Assembly: GCF_017921975.2 (NCBI RefSeq)
Contig: NZ_JAGEMO020000015.1
Coordinates: 1-64,000, forward strand
Direction of reading: 5' to 3'
From: Hymenobacter terricola
Lineage (GTDB): Bacteria; Bacteroidota; Bacteroidia; Cytophagales; Hymenobacteraceae
DNA: 64,000 nt
Below the pieces are notes generated by a model. The model saw only the letters and a list, made by a program, of their open reading frames with translations, had not been told where the DNA came from and searched no databases. Below, in pieces: positions 50,720-60,228 of the stretch (its first letter is position 1; each line of letters starts with the position of its first letter). A program made the position numbers and the translations under genes.

Positions 50720-52852
50720 ATGTCTGCTTCTGAAGTTCCGCTTTCATCTACCGGTGCCGACGCGGCGACGCCCGAGGCGCTGCTGCACACGCTGCTCGAC
50801 GTTTCATTGACGGGCATTATCCTGTTTCGCCCCGTGCCCGGAACTGGCGAAGAAGACATTGTGGACCTGGCCTACGAGCGCCTCAACCCGGCGGCGCAAC
50901 AGATGCTGGGGCTGCCGGAATACCCCGCCGAATCGTTCCTGACGCTCTATCCGGCGGCGCGGGCCATGGGCGTGTTCGATTTTTATTGCGCGGCCTTTTG
51001 GTCGGGGCAGCAGGAGCGCTACCATATCAACTACCAGCACGACGGCCTCGACGGCTACTTCCACTTTGTGGCCCGGCGCAGCGGGCCGCTGCTGGTCGTG
51101 AGCTTCACCGACACCAATGAGCAGCCCCGCTCCGAAGTGGAAGAAGCCCTGCGGGCGAGCCAGGCCCGGCTGCGGGCGGCCAATGAGGAGATATTGGCCA
51201 GTAATGAGACGCTGGCCCGCACCCAGCAGGAGCTGCGCCAGCTCAACGAGGAGCTGGAAGCCCGCGTGTTTGAGCGCACCCGCGACCTGCGCCACGCCCA
51301 GGCCGAAACCGAGCTGCAACGGGCCTTGCTCTACGAGGTATTTGAGCAAACGCCGGTGGCCATTGCCATTTTGCGCGGCCCCGGCTTGGTGGTGGAGCTG
51401 GCCAACCCGGCCGTGGGCGCCATCTGGGGCCGGGAGCCGGCCCAGACGCTGGGCCGGCCCTACTTCGAGGCCGTGCCCGACACGGCGGGGCAGGGCTTCG
51501 AGCAAATTCTGGGCAAGGTGCTGGCCACCGGCGAGCCCTTTGTGGTGACCGAAGCGCCCGTGATGCTGGACCGGGCGCACACCGGGCTGCCCGCGCAGGC
51601 CTACGTCAACTTCGCGTTTCAGGCCCTGCACGATGCATACGGCGAGATAATCGGCCTCATCGCCAGCGGCACGGAAGTAACCGAGCAGGTGCTCTCCCGC
51701 CTGCGCATCGAGGCCAGCCAGCGCCAGCTGCAGCTCATCACCGACGCGCTGCCGGTGCTGGTGGGCTACGTGGACCAGGAGCGGCGGTACCAGTTTGCCA
51801 ACCTCGCCTACCAGGCCTGGTTCAACCAGCCCCCGGCGGCCTTGCTGGGCCGGCAGGTGTGGGACGTGGTGGGGGAGAAAGCTTACGCCAACGTGCGCGG
51901 CTACCTGGACCGTGCCCTGGCCGGCGAGCGACTGGATTTCGAAGCCGAGATGCCCTACCGCGCCGAGTTCACCAGATACATCCGCACCAGCTACGTGCCC
52001 GATGTGCAAAACGGGCAGGTGGTGGGGTGTTTTACCCTGGTCACCGACATCACGGAGGCGGTGCTGGCGGGCCAGCAGGTGCTGGCCCTGAACGAAGAGC
52101 TGGCCGCCCGCAACGACGAGCTGGCCGCTTCCAACCGGCAGCTTTCGCGCACCAACACCGACCTGGACACCTTCGTGTACACCGCCAGCCACGATTTGAA
52201 GGTGCCCATCGCCAACATCGAAGGCCTGCTTGATGCCCTGCACCGCGACCTGCGCCAGTACCCCGCCGTCACGGCCAGCGTGCAGCCCCTGCTGGCGATG
52301 ATGCAGGACGCGGTGACGCGCTTCCAGCAAACCATCGGGCATCTCACCGATATTTCCCGCCTGCAGCAGGACGAAACCCCGCCGGCCGGCGGCGAAAGCC
52401 TGGCCGCCGTACTGGCCGACGTGCAGCTGGACCTGGCGCCCCTGATGCACGCGACAGAGGCTCAATTGACGGCCGACATCGCCGCCGCCCCCGCGCTGCC
52501 GCTATCGGCCAAAAACCTGCGCTCGGTGGTCTACAACCTGCTCAGCAACGCCCTCAAGTACCGCCACCCCGGCCGCGTGCCGCAGGTACGGATTAGCTGC
52601 CGGAACTGGGACCCCGCCACCGCCCTGCTGGAAGTGCGCGACAACGGCCTGGGCCTCACGCCCAGCCAGCAGGCCAGCCTCTTCGTGCTGTTCCGGCGGC
52701 TGCACGACCACGTGGAGGGCTCGGGCGTGGGCCTGTACATGGTCAAAAAGATGGTGGAGAATGCCGGGGGCTCCGTGCTGGTGGCCAGCCAGGCCGGCGT
52801 CGGCTCCACCTTCACCGTGCTGCTGCCACTCCTCGCTGGCGACCTTACCTAG
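50720..52852 (+). CDS. PAS-domain sensor histidine kinase
   Basis: 710 residues. Three PAS-like sensor domains (about 25-145, 200-315 and 330-440) precede a coiled coil (LNEELAARNDELAASNRQLS). The dimerisation domain has the phospho-accepting His491 in TASHDLKVPIANIEGL. The HATPase region has the N-box NLLSNALKY, G1 DNGLGL and G2 GSGVGLYMVKK. No membrane segment or transporter-like part is seen, so it is a cytoplasmic sensor. The short response regulator that follows, on the same strand after 45 bases, is the likely partner, while the signal is unknown. The ATG at 50720 was chosen because upstream in-frame codons are low-complexity. Confidence 0.93.
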   Translation: MSASEVPLSSTGADAATPEALLHTLLDVSLTGIILFRPVPGTGEEDIVDLAYERLNPAAQQMLGLPEYPAESFLTLYPAARAMGVFDFYCAAFWSGQQERYHINYQHDGLDGYFHFVARRSGPLLVVSFTDTNEQPRSEVEEALRASQARLRAANEEILASNETLARTQQELRQLNEELEARVFERTRDLRHAQAETELQRALLYEVFEQTPVAIAILRGPGLVVELANPAVGAIWGREPAQTLGRPYFEAVPDTAGQGFEQILGKVLATGEPFVVTEAPVMLDRAHTGLPAQAYVNFAFQALHDAYGEIIGLIASGTEVTEQVLSRLRIEASQRQLQLITDALPVLVGYVDQERRYQFANLAYQAWFNQPPAALLGRQVWDVVGEKAYANVRGYLDRALAGERLDFEAEMPYRAEFTRYIRTSYVPDVQNGQVVGCFTLVTDITEAVLAGQQVLALNEELAARNDELAASNRQLSRTNTDLDTFVYTASHDLKVPIANIEGLLDALHRDLRQYPAVTASVQPLLAMMQDAVTRFQQTIGHLTDISRLQQDETPPAGGESLAAVLADVQLDLAPLMHATEAQLTADIAAAPALPLSAKNLRSVVYNLLSNALKYRHPGRVPQVRISCRNWDPATALLEVRDNGLGLTPSQQASLFVLFRRLHDHVEGSGVGLYMVKKMVENAGGSVLVASQAGVGSTFTVLLPLLAGDLT

Positions 52853-52897
52853 CCCGCACGGGCTTTAGCCGGCGACCTCCTTCCCTCAATAACTTCC

Positions 52898-53332
52898 GTG
52901 AAAAAACTGTCCAGCGTGCTGCTCGTTGATGATGACGCCACCACGAACTTTCTCAACGAGTCGCTGCTGCGCGACCTGCAGGTAACGGACCAGTTCGTGG
53001 TGGCCCGCAACGGCGTCGAAGCCCTGACCTTGCTGGAAAGCCAGTGCGTGGCGCCCACCACGTCCTGCCCGGCCCTCATCCTGCTCGATATCAACATGCC
53101 GGTGCTCAACGGCATTGAGTTTTTGGAGGCTTTTCATCACCTGCCCCGGGCCCACCAGCAGGCCATCATCATCGTGGTGCTCACCACCAGCATGAATTCG
53201 GCCGACCTGGCCCGCCTAAACGAGCTGCCCATTGCCGGCCTGGCCAGCAAGCCGCTGACGGCCGAAAAAATCAACACCATTCTGCCGCTGCACTTCCAGC
53301 GCCAGCTGCCCGACGCGGCTGACGGAGAGTAG
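52898..53332 (+). CDS. Single-domain response regulator
   Basis: 144 residues, receiver domain only. The acidic pocket is LLVDDDATT, with the phospho-acceptor Asp64 in LLDINMP and the conserved Lys in LASKPLTAEKI. No DNA-binding or output domain follows, so it may act as a phosphate sink, a protein-interaction regulator or a relay. Starts with GTG at 52898. It is probably co-transcribed with the preceding histidine kinase. Confidence 0.92.
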   Translation: MKKLSSVLLVDDDATTNFLNESLLRDLQVTDQFVVARNGVEALTLLESQCVAPTTSCPALILLDINMPVLNGIEFLEAFHHLPRAHQQAIIIVVLTTSMNSADLARLNELPIAGLASKPLTAEKINTILPLHFQRQLPDAADGE

Positions 53333-53488
53333 CCCGGATGTAAAAAGCCCGGCCCGGGGCCACTGGCTGAATTTATTCGGGCACCTGAAAAAGGTACTGG
53401 CTGATTGGGAACGCCTTCCGAAGGGAGTTTGCTTGAAGCGTGACGACGCGCGGGTTTTTGCGTTACTTGCCGCGTCACCCGCTTGCCC

Positions 53489-55636
53489 ATGAACCTCTCA
53501 ACGCGTCGCCTCCACTACTTTTTTTCCGGGCAGCACTTCTCGGATGGGGTGCGCACCACGGTGGCCATTCTGCTGCCCACGCTGCTGCTGGCCCAGTGGG
53601 GGCACTTCGACCTCGGGCTGGCCGTCTCGACCGGGGCCGTGTGCGTGAGCGTGACCGACACGCCCGGCCCCGCCACCCATCGGCGCAACGGCATGCTGGC
53701 CGCGCTGGCGCTGGTGTTCGGCACGGCCCTGCTCACGAGTGCGGCCGCCACCAGCGTGTGGCTGCTGGGGCTGGAAATCGGGGCGCTGAGCTTCCTGCTG
53801 ACCATGCTGCTGGTGTGGGGCGCACGGGCCGGCGCCGTGGGCACGGCGGGCCTGCTGAACGTGGTGCTGCTGCTGGCGCACCCGCCCACGCTGGCCCAGG
53901 CGCTGCCGCACGCGGGCCTGCTGCTGCTGGGCGGCCTGTGGTACGCCGGCCTGGCCATGGTCACTTACCAGGTGCTGCCCTACCGGCCGGCGCAGCAGGC
54001 CCTGGGCGAGTGCGTGCACGCGCTGGCCCGGTTTCTGGAGCTGAAAGCCCGGTTTTACAACGCCGAAACGGCCCTGGATGACGACTACCGGCAGCTGGTG
54101 GCGCAGCAAGTGGTGGTGAGCGAAAAGCAGGAAGCCGCCCGCGACTTCCTGTTCCGCACCCGCCAGATTGTGAACGAAACCACCAGCACGGGCCGCCGCC
54201 TGGTGCTCACCTTCGTCGAAACCGTGGACCTGTACGAGCGCATCACGGCCGGCTACTACGACTACTCGGCCGTGCGCGCCGCCTTCGGCCCCAGCGGGGT
54301 GCTGCCCGATATTGCCACGCTCATCCGGCACATTGCGGCCGTGCTCGACAACCTGGGCGTGGCCATTCAATCGAACCGCGCCTACGGGGGCTCCGGCCCC
54401 GACCTGGCCGCCGAGTGGGGCCGCCTGCAGGCCCGCATCAGCGCCCTCGATGCCGACCCCGACACCGAAGGCAGCACGCGGGTACTGAAGAAAATTCTGG
54501 TCAACCTGCGCGACATCATCCGGCGCGTCGACAACATCCGCCGCTATTTCGACGAGAGCCTGGCCGATACGCCCATCCCCAACCGCGCCGCCGAGTACGC
54601 CCAGTTCGTGCCCCACCAGGAGATTGAGCTGCACGCCCTTAGCCAAAACCTCACCCTGAAATCGGGCGTTTTCCGCCACTCCATGCGCATGATGCTGGCC
54701 TGCCTCGTGGCTTTTGGCGTGGCCGAAGGCCTGTGGCACGGCCAGCACAACTACTGGATTCTGATGACGGTGACCATCATGCTCAAGCCCGGCTTCAGCC
54801 TCACCCGGCAGCGCAACACCGAGCGCATCATCGGCACGCTGGCGGGCGGGGCGCTGGGAGCAGCCATCCTGTGGCTGGTGCCCTGGCCCGATGCCCGGTT
54901 TGGCGTGCTGGTGGTGTTCATGGTGCTGGCCTACAGCTTCCAGCGCACCGTGTATTTGGTCACGGTGGTTTTTCTGACGGCGTATCTGCTCATCATGTTC
55001 AGCTTTCTGGGCCTGAACTACCTGGGCGTGGTGGAGGAGCGAATTACCGATACGCTCATCGGCAGCGCCATTGCGTTTTCGGCGGGCTATTTCCTGTTTC
55101 CCAGCTGGGAATCCGAGCAGCTGACCGACTACATGGCCGCCGCCCTGCGCGCCAACCTGGCCTACCTGCGCCAGCTGGCCAGCCGCCTGGCCGGCCGCCC
55201 CCTGCCGGCCAACGAGTACCGCCTGCTGCGCAAAGAGGTGTACGTGAGCGAGGCCAACCTCGCGGCGGCTTTCCAGCGCATGCTCACCGAGCCCAAAAGC
55301 AAGCAGCACCGCCCCATCGAAACCCACGAATTCGTGGTGCTGAACCACATTCTGTCCTCCAACATTGCCGCCCTCATGGGCACCCTGCGCGAGGCCGCCC
55401 CCGCCGTTCCCGCCTTCGCGCCCGAGAGCCGCCGCGCCCTCACCAGCGCCGTGGCCGCGCTCCACAAAAGCCTGTGCCGCATTGCGCCCAGCGTTGCGCC
55501 GCCCGCCGTGGAGCTGGGCCCGCCCGAACCCGCCGTGCCCGTCATCGCCGACGATAAATCGCTGCTGGAACAGCTCACTTTCTTGCAGAAGGTGAGCGGC
55601 GATATCGGGAAGGTGACCGAGGTGCTGGTGGGGTAA
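53489..55636 (+). CDS. FUSC/YccS-type aromatic acid exporter-like protein
   Basis: 715 residues. Two sets of membrane segments (about 23-150 and 395-510) flank a soluble middle region, the arrangement of the FUSC/YccS/YhfK family that exports aromatic acids or related compounds. The N-terminal cluster has SFLLTMLLVWGARAGAVGTA, and the second membrane set contains LMTVTIMLKPGFSLTRQRNT and GYFLFPSWESE, both typical. The C-terminal third is predicted helical with a Pro/Ala-rich end. The start is ATG at 53489. An in-frame TTG 6 bases before it is not needed. Confidence 0.9.
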   Translation: MNLSTRRLHYFFSGQHFSDGVRTTVAILLPTLLLAQWGHFDLGLAVSTGAVCVSVTDTPGPATHRRNGMLAALALVFGTALLTSAAATSVWLLGLEIGALSFLLTMLLVWGARAGAVGTAGLLNVVLLLAHPPTLAQALPHAGLLLLGGLWYAGLAMVTYQVLPYRPAQQALGECVHALARFLELKARFYNAETALDDDYRQLVAQQVVVSEKQEAARDFLFRTRQIVNETTSTGRRLVLTFVETVDLYERITAGYYDYSAVRAAFGPSGVLPDIATLIRHIAAVLDNLGVAIQSNRAYGGSGPDLAAEWGRLQARISALDADPDTEGSTRVLKKILVNLRDIIRRVDNIRRYFDESLADTPIPNRAAEYAQFVPHQEIELHALSQNLTLKSGVFRHSMRMMLACLVAFGVAEGLWHGQHNYWILMTVTIMLKPGFSLTRQRNTERIIGTLAGGALGAAILWLVPWPDARFGVLVVFMVLAYSFQRTVYLVTVVFLTAYLLIMFSFLGLNYLGVVEERITDTLIGSAIAFSAGYFLFPSWESEQLTDYMAAALRANLAYLRQLASRLAGRPLPANEYRLLRKEVYVSEANLAAAFQRMLTEPKSKQHRPIETHEFVVLNHILSSNIAALMGTLREAAPAVPAFAPESRRALTSAVAALHKSLCRIAPSVAPPAVELGPPEPAVPVIADDKSLLEQLTFLQKVSGDIGKVTEVLVG

Positions 55637-55665
55637 AAGCTGTTCTGGCCGGCGGCCACCAGCGG

Positions 55666-55696
55666 TTTGTGTTGCAAAAACCGCAGTTTGTGTAGC
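55666..55696 (+). promoter_or_regulatory. Direct-repeat operator before the first aldo/keto reductase
   Basis: TTTGTGTTGC (55666-55675) and TTTGTGTAGC (55687-55696) are spaced 21 bases start to start, two helical turns. The same pair with the same spacing recurs at 56833-56863. AraC-family regulators use such tandem half-sites. Confidence 0.68.
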
Positions 55697-55716
55697 CCGT
55701 GCCAATAGCGGCAGCA

Positions 55717-55724
55717 GACCTTTG
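55717..55724 (+). promoter_or_regulatory. -7 element for the first aldo/keto reductase
   Basis: GACCTTTG, 21 bases after the second half-site of the operator and 46 bases before the ATG. Confidence 0.5.
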
Positions 55725-55770
55725 AGGGCAAATATTGTTCTGCTCAGTACCGCCATCAACCCGACCCTTC

Positions 55771-56814
55771 ATGAGTCTCACCAACTTTCGCACCCTCGGC
55801 CGCTCCGGCCTCGTGGTCAGCCCCCAAGCCCTCGGCACCATGACGTTTGGCACCCCGCGCTGGGGCTCGCCCGATGACGTTTCCGAAGCCGTTTTCAATA
55901 CGTATGTGGACGCGGGCGGCAACTTCGTCGATACCGCCGACGTGTACGCCGCCGGGCGCAGCGAAGAATTGGTGGGCGGCTACATTGCCGACCGCGCCCT
56001 GCGCGACAAGCTGGTGCTGGCCACCAAGTTCACCTTTAACGCCAGCCCCGGCAACCCCAATGCCGGCGGCAACGGCCGCAAAAACATGCACCGCGCCCTC
56101 GAAGGCTCCCTGCGCCGGCTGAAAACCGACTACCTCGACCTGTACTGGATGCACGCCTGGGACACCGTCACGCCCGCCGAGGAAGTGCTGCAGTCGCTCG
56201 GCGACCTGGTGCGGGCCGGCAAAATCCGCTACTTCGGCTTCTCCAACATTCCCGCCTGGTACGTGGCCAAAGCGGCCACGCTGGCGGCGGCGCACGCCGT
56301 GCCCGGCCCCATTGCCCTGCAGCTGGAATATTCCCTGGTGGCGCGCCGCATCGAAAGCGAATACGTGCCCGCCGCGCTGGATTTGGGCCTGGGCATTACG
56401 CCGTGGAGCCCGCTGGCGGCGGGTTTTCTAGCTGGTAAGTACCAGCGCGAGGGCACCGGGGCCAGCGGCGAAGGCCGGCTCAGCGGCCCCAACCCCTTCG
56501 GCAACATGAAATTCACGGACCACAACTGGCGCGTGCTCGACGCCCTGCGGCCGGTGGCGGCGGAACTGGACCGGCCGCTGGCGCAGGTGGCGCTGGCCTG
56601 GGCCGCCGCGCAGCCGGGCATCAGCTCGCTCATCCTGGGGGCCAGCCGGCCCGAGCAGCTGGTCGACAACCTGGCCTCGCTGGAAATCCGCCTCAGCCCC
56701 GAGCAGCTGCGCACGCTGGACGATGCCAGCATCACCGACCCGTTCTACGACCGGATGTGGGCGATGATAAAGCGGCCCATTTTTGGCGGGGCCGACGTGC
56801 AGGGCTGGCGGTAG
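55771..56814 (+). CDS. Aldo/keto reductase
   Basis: 347 residues, NADPH-dependent reductase of the AKR superfamily (Tas/YghZ-like branch). The catalytic tetrad is visible: Asp54 and Tyr59 in [10 protein letters not shown], Lys87 in LATKF and His129 in YWMHAWDT. The cofactor end is [20 protein letters not shown]. It reduces a carbonyl whose identity is unknown. It shares its operator and -7 element arrangement with the next reductase, so both are probably controlled together. The start is ATG at 55771. Confidence 0.93.
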   Translation: MSLTNFRTLGRSGLVVSPQALGTMTFGTPRWGSPDDVSEAVFNTYVDAGGNFVDTADVYAAGRSEELVGGYIADRALRDKLVLATKFTFNASPGNPNAGGNGRKNMHRALEGSLRRLKTDYLDLYWMHAWDTVTPAEEVLQSLGDLVRAGKIRYFGFSNIPAWYVAKAATLAAAHAVPGPIALQLEYSLVARRIESEYVPAALDLGLGITPWSPLAAGFLAGKYQREGTGASGEGRLSGPNPFGNMKFTDHNWRVLDALRPVAAELDRPLAQVALAWAAAQPGISSLILGASRPEQLVDNLASLEIRLSPEQLRTLDDASITDPFYDRMWAMIKRPIFGGADVQGWR

Positions 56815-56832
56815 GGGAGGCGCTCCCCGCGT

Positions 56833-56863
56833 TTTGTGTTGCATAAGCGTGGGTTTGTATAGC
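56833..56863 (+). promoter_or_regulatory. Direct-repeat operator before the second aldo/keto reductase
   Basis: TTTGTGTTGC (56833-56842) and TTTGTATAGC (56854-56863), again 21 bases apart, almost identical to the pair at 55666. The spacing to the -7 element (21-22 bases) is also preserved. Confidence 0.68.
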
Positions 56864-56884
56864 CCCGGCCCCGGGCCGCGGCGG

Positions 56885-56892
56885 GACCTTTG
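56885..56892 (+). promoter_or_regulatory. -7 element for the second aldo/keto reductase
   Basis: GACCTTTG, 43 bases before the ATG at 56936. It is followed by the shared TGAGG.CAAA context seen at the first reductase (GACCTTTGAGGGCAAA). Confidence 0.5.
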
Positions 56893-56935
56893 TGAGGTCA
56901 AAAGTCAACCCCTTTATCTCTCTAAAAAAGACAGC

Positions 56936-57919
<984 letters not shown>

Positions 57920-57944
57920 GATTTTTGACTCCGAAAAGAATAAC

Positions 57945-58068
57945 AGAACGTCAGTCTGCGTAAAAGAACGTCATGCTGAGCGCAGCCGAAGCATCTCTAC
58001 CGCGCAAGTAATTCAATCGTTGCAACGAAGGCGGTAGAGATGCTTCGACTCCACTCTGCATGACGTTC
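57945..58068. repeat. Dispersed palindromic element, copy C (with a nested extra end)
   Basis: 57965-58068 has the family ends (AGAACGTCATGCTGAGC, then GCATGACGTTC) and inner arms CGAAGCATCTCTACCGC / GCGGTAGAGATGCTTCG. A second partial left end, AGAACGTCAGTCTG, at 57945-57959 lies just before it. It sits between the second aldo/keto reductase and the AraC gene. Confidence 0.82.
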
Positions 58069-58097
58069 CATATTATCCGTGTAATGTCACCATACTC

Positions 58098-59030
58098 ATG
58101 AAAAACACCTCCAGGGATTTTCGCGTGCTGAATACCGTGACGGACTACACGCGGTTTTTCGGGCTGCCCGCGCCCGCGCATCCCCTGCTCACGATTATCG
58201 ACCTGGCCGAGGCCTGCGGCTGGGCCCGCGACCAGAACCTGCCCCCGGTGACGACCCCCGTGGTGCAGCAATTCTACACCGTGGCCCTGAAACGGGGCCT
58301 GAAAGGGCCCCTCTACTATGGGCACCAGTCTTATGATTTCAGCGATGGGGTGCTGTTTTTTCTGGCGCCGGGCCAGGTCTTTGCCGTCGATGAAGCGCTG
58401 GATACTTCCGAGGTGAGCGGCTGGCTGCTGGTGTTTCACCCGGACCTGCTGCGCAAGTACCCGCTGGGCCAGAAAATCGCCACCTATGGATTCTTCTCCT
58501 ACGAAGTGCACGAAGCCCTGCACCTGTCCGACCGCGAAGAAAGCGTGCTCAATGGCCTCATGCAGAGCATCCAGGGCGAGTACGAGCGGCCCATCGACGC
58601 CTTCAGCCAGGACGTGCTGATTTCGCAGCTCGAAGTGCTGCTCAACTACGCCAACCGCTTCTACCACCGCCAGTTCCTCACCCGCCGCACCGCCGAGCAC
58701 GACCTGCTGAGCCGCTTCGAAACCCTGCTCACCGCCTACTTCACCCAAGAAGCAGAAAAGCCGCTGCCCACCGTGCAGTACTTCGCCGATGCCCTGCACG
58801 TTTCGCCCGCCTACCTCAGCGACATGCTGCGCACCCTCACCGGCCAAAACACGCAGCAGCACATCCACCACGCCCTCATCGAACGCGCCAAGGGCTTGCT
58901 GCTCAGTACCTCGCTCACCATCAACGAAACGGCGTTTCAGCTGGGGTTTGAGTATCCGCAGTATTTCACCCGGCTCTTCAAAAGCAAGACCGGCCTGACG
59001 CCGGCTGCCTTCCGGTTTTCGGCACACTAG
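58098..59030 (+). CDS. AraC family transcriptional regulator
   Basis: 310 residues. The C-terminal 100 residues carry the two helix-turn-helix motifs of AraC/XylS proteins (TVQYFADALHVSPAYLSDML, then ERAKGLLLSTSLTINETAFQLGFEYPQYFTRLFKSKTG). The N-terminal 190 residues form the sensing and dimerisation part of the AraC type without a signature ligand. It follows the two aldo/keto reductases on the same strand after a repeat, and their tandem 21-bp operators suit an AraC protein, so it is their most likely regulator. The inducer is unknown. Confidence 0.92.
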   Translation: MKNTSRDFRVLNTVTDYTRFFGLPAPAHPLLTIIDLAEACGWARDQNLPPVTTPVVQQFYTVALKRGLKGPLYYGHQSYDFSDGVLFFLAPGQVFAVDEALDTSEVSGWLLVFHPDLLRKYPLGQKIATYGFFSYEVHEALHLSDREESVLNGLMQSIQGEYERPIDAFSQDVLISQLEVLLNYANRFYHRQFLTRRTAEHDLLSRFETLLTAYFTQEAEKPLPTVQYFADALHVSPAYLSDMLRTLTGQNTQQHIHHALIERAKGLLLSTSLTINETAFQLGFEYPQYFTRLFKSKTGLTPAAFRFSAH

Positions 59031-59064
59031 CGCCCGGCCTTACCTTGCGGGTAAAAAAAACGCC

Positions 59065-60147
59065 ATGCACGCCCTTCCCGCGCCGCGGCGGCAGCTCCAG
59101 TATCGCACGGTGTTTCGTTCGGCCATCACGGGCCTGACCACCGGCGTCGGCTACGCCGTCCTGCAAAACCTGCTTTCGGGCCACGATGCCCGCCAAAGGG
59201 TGCTCAACGGCCTGGTGGCGGGCTTTTGCATTGGCGCGTCGGTGGGCGTGGGGGAGGCTTTTTTCTTTCCTGCGCGGTTTCGCCGCCTGCCGTTTTTTCG
59301 GCTCTGGCTGGCCCGTAACCTGCTTTATACCAGCACAAGTGCCTTTTGGCTGCTGGCCGTGGTGGTGGCTTCGCGCATGTATTTTCAGGGCCTGGCGCCG
59401 GCGGCCGCCTTCCGCGGCTACCTCACGGCGGGCCATTTTCAGGTCGATTTTATTTTCGCCGTTTTCTTCAGCTTTCTCTTCGTGGCGGTGCAGCAAATCA
59501 CCACCCTCCACGGCCCCGGCCAGCTTTTTAAGTTCGTGAATGGCACCTACCACCAGCCCCGCGAGGTAGACCGCATTTTCATGTTCGTCGACATGAAATC
59601 ATCGACCACCATCGCCGAAACGCTCGGCAACCTCACCTACAGCCGCTTCATCCAGGACTTTTTCTACGACCTCACCGACGCCATTCTGGTCACCAAAGCC
59701 GAGGTATACCAGTACGTGGGCGATGAAATAGTGCTGGCCTGGCCCCTGGCCGTGGGCCTGGACAACGCCAATTGCGTGCGCTGCTTCTACCTGATGCAGG
59801 ACGCCATTGCGGCCCGCCGCGATGCCTATTGCGAGCAGTACGGCTACTTTCCCACCTTCAAAGCCGGCCTGCACGGCGGCAACGTGGTGGTGACGTGGGT
59901 GGGCGAGGTGAAGAAGGAAATCGTGTACCACGGCGACGTGCTGAACACCACGGCCCGCATCCAGGCCCTCTGCAACGAGCTGCACCAGGACCTGCTCATC
60001 TCCGAAACCCTGCTCAACCAGCTCGGCCCCATTCCCTACGTGAGCGCCACCCGCCTCACCACCTTATTGCTACGCGGCAAGAAGCAGGAAGTGACCTTGT
60101 ACGGGCTAAACCGGGTGGAACAGGAGGAAGTGGTAGAACAGGAGTAG
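59065..60147 (+). CDS. Membrane-anchored class III nucleotide cyclase
   Basis: 360 residues. Four membrane segments (about 18-36, 48-66, 86-105 and 126-143) precede a class III adenylate/guanylate cyclase domain (about 168-345). The two metal-binding Asp are Asp176 in MFVDMKSST and Asp220 in QYVGDEIVLAW. GLHGGNVVVTWVGEVKKEIV and HGDVLNTTARIQAL give the rest of the core. It should make cAMP or cGMP; the substrate cannot be set with certainty. It is 35 bases after the AraC gene, with a -7-like TACCTTGC near 59040. No adjacent nucleotide-binding effector is seen. Confidence 0.9.
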   Translation: MHALPAPRRQLQYRTVFRSAITGLTTGVGYAVLQNLLSGHDARQRVLNGLVAGFCIGASVGVGEAFFFPARFRRLPFFRLWLARNLLYTSTSAFWLLAVVVASRMYFQGLAPAAAFRGYLTAGHFQVDFIFAVFFSFLFVAVQQITTLHGPGQLFKFVNGTYHQPREVDRIFMFVDMKSSTTIAETLGNLTYSRFIQDFFYDLTDAILVTKAEVYQYVGDEIVLAWPLAVGLDNANCVRCFYLMQDAIAARRDAYCEQYGYFPTFKAGLHGGNVVVTWVGEVKKEIVYHGDVLNTTARIQALCNELHQDLLISETLLNQLGPIPYVSATRLTTLLLRGKKQEVTLYGLNRVEQEEVVEQE

Positions 60148-60150
60148 CGC

Positions 60151-60208
60151 GGACAGAAAAAGCACGTCATGCTGAGCGGAGCCGAAGCATGACGTGCTTT
60201 TTCTGTCC
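60151..60208. repeat. Compact palindromic element, copy D, acting as a terminator-like hairpin
   Basis: A perfect 23-bp stem (60151-60173, GGACAGAAAAAGCACGTCAT then GCT, with 60186-60208) and a 12-base loop. It is built from the outer ends of the 19506 family with the inner arms deleted. It has A/T runs on both flanks and separates the convergent cyclase and peptidase genes, so it probably works as a terminator. Confidence 0.75.
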
Positions 60209-60228
60209 GTCCGTTTACTACCCGTCAA

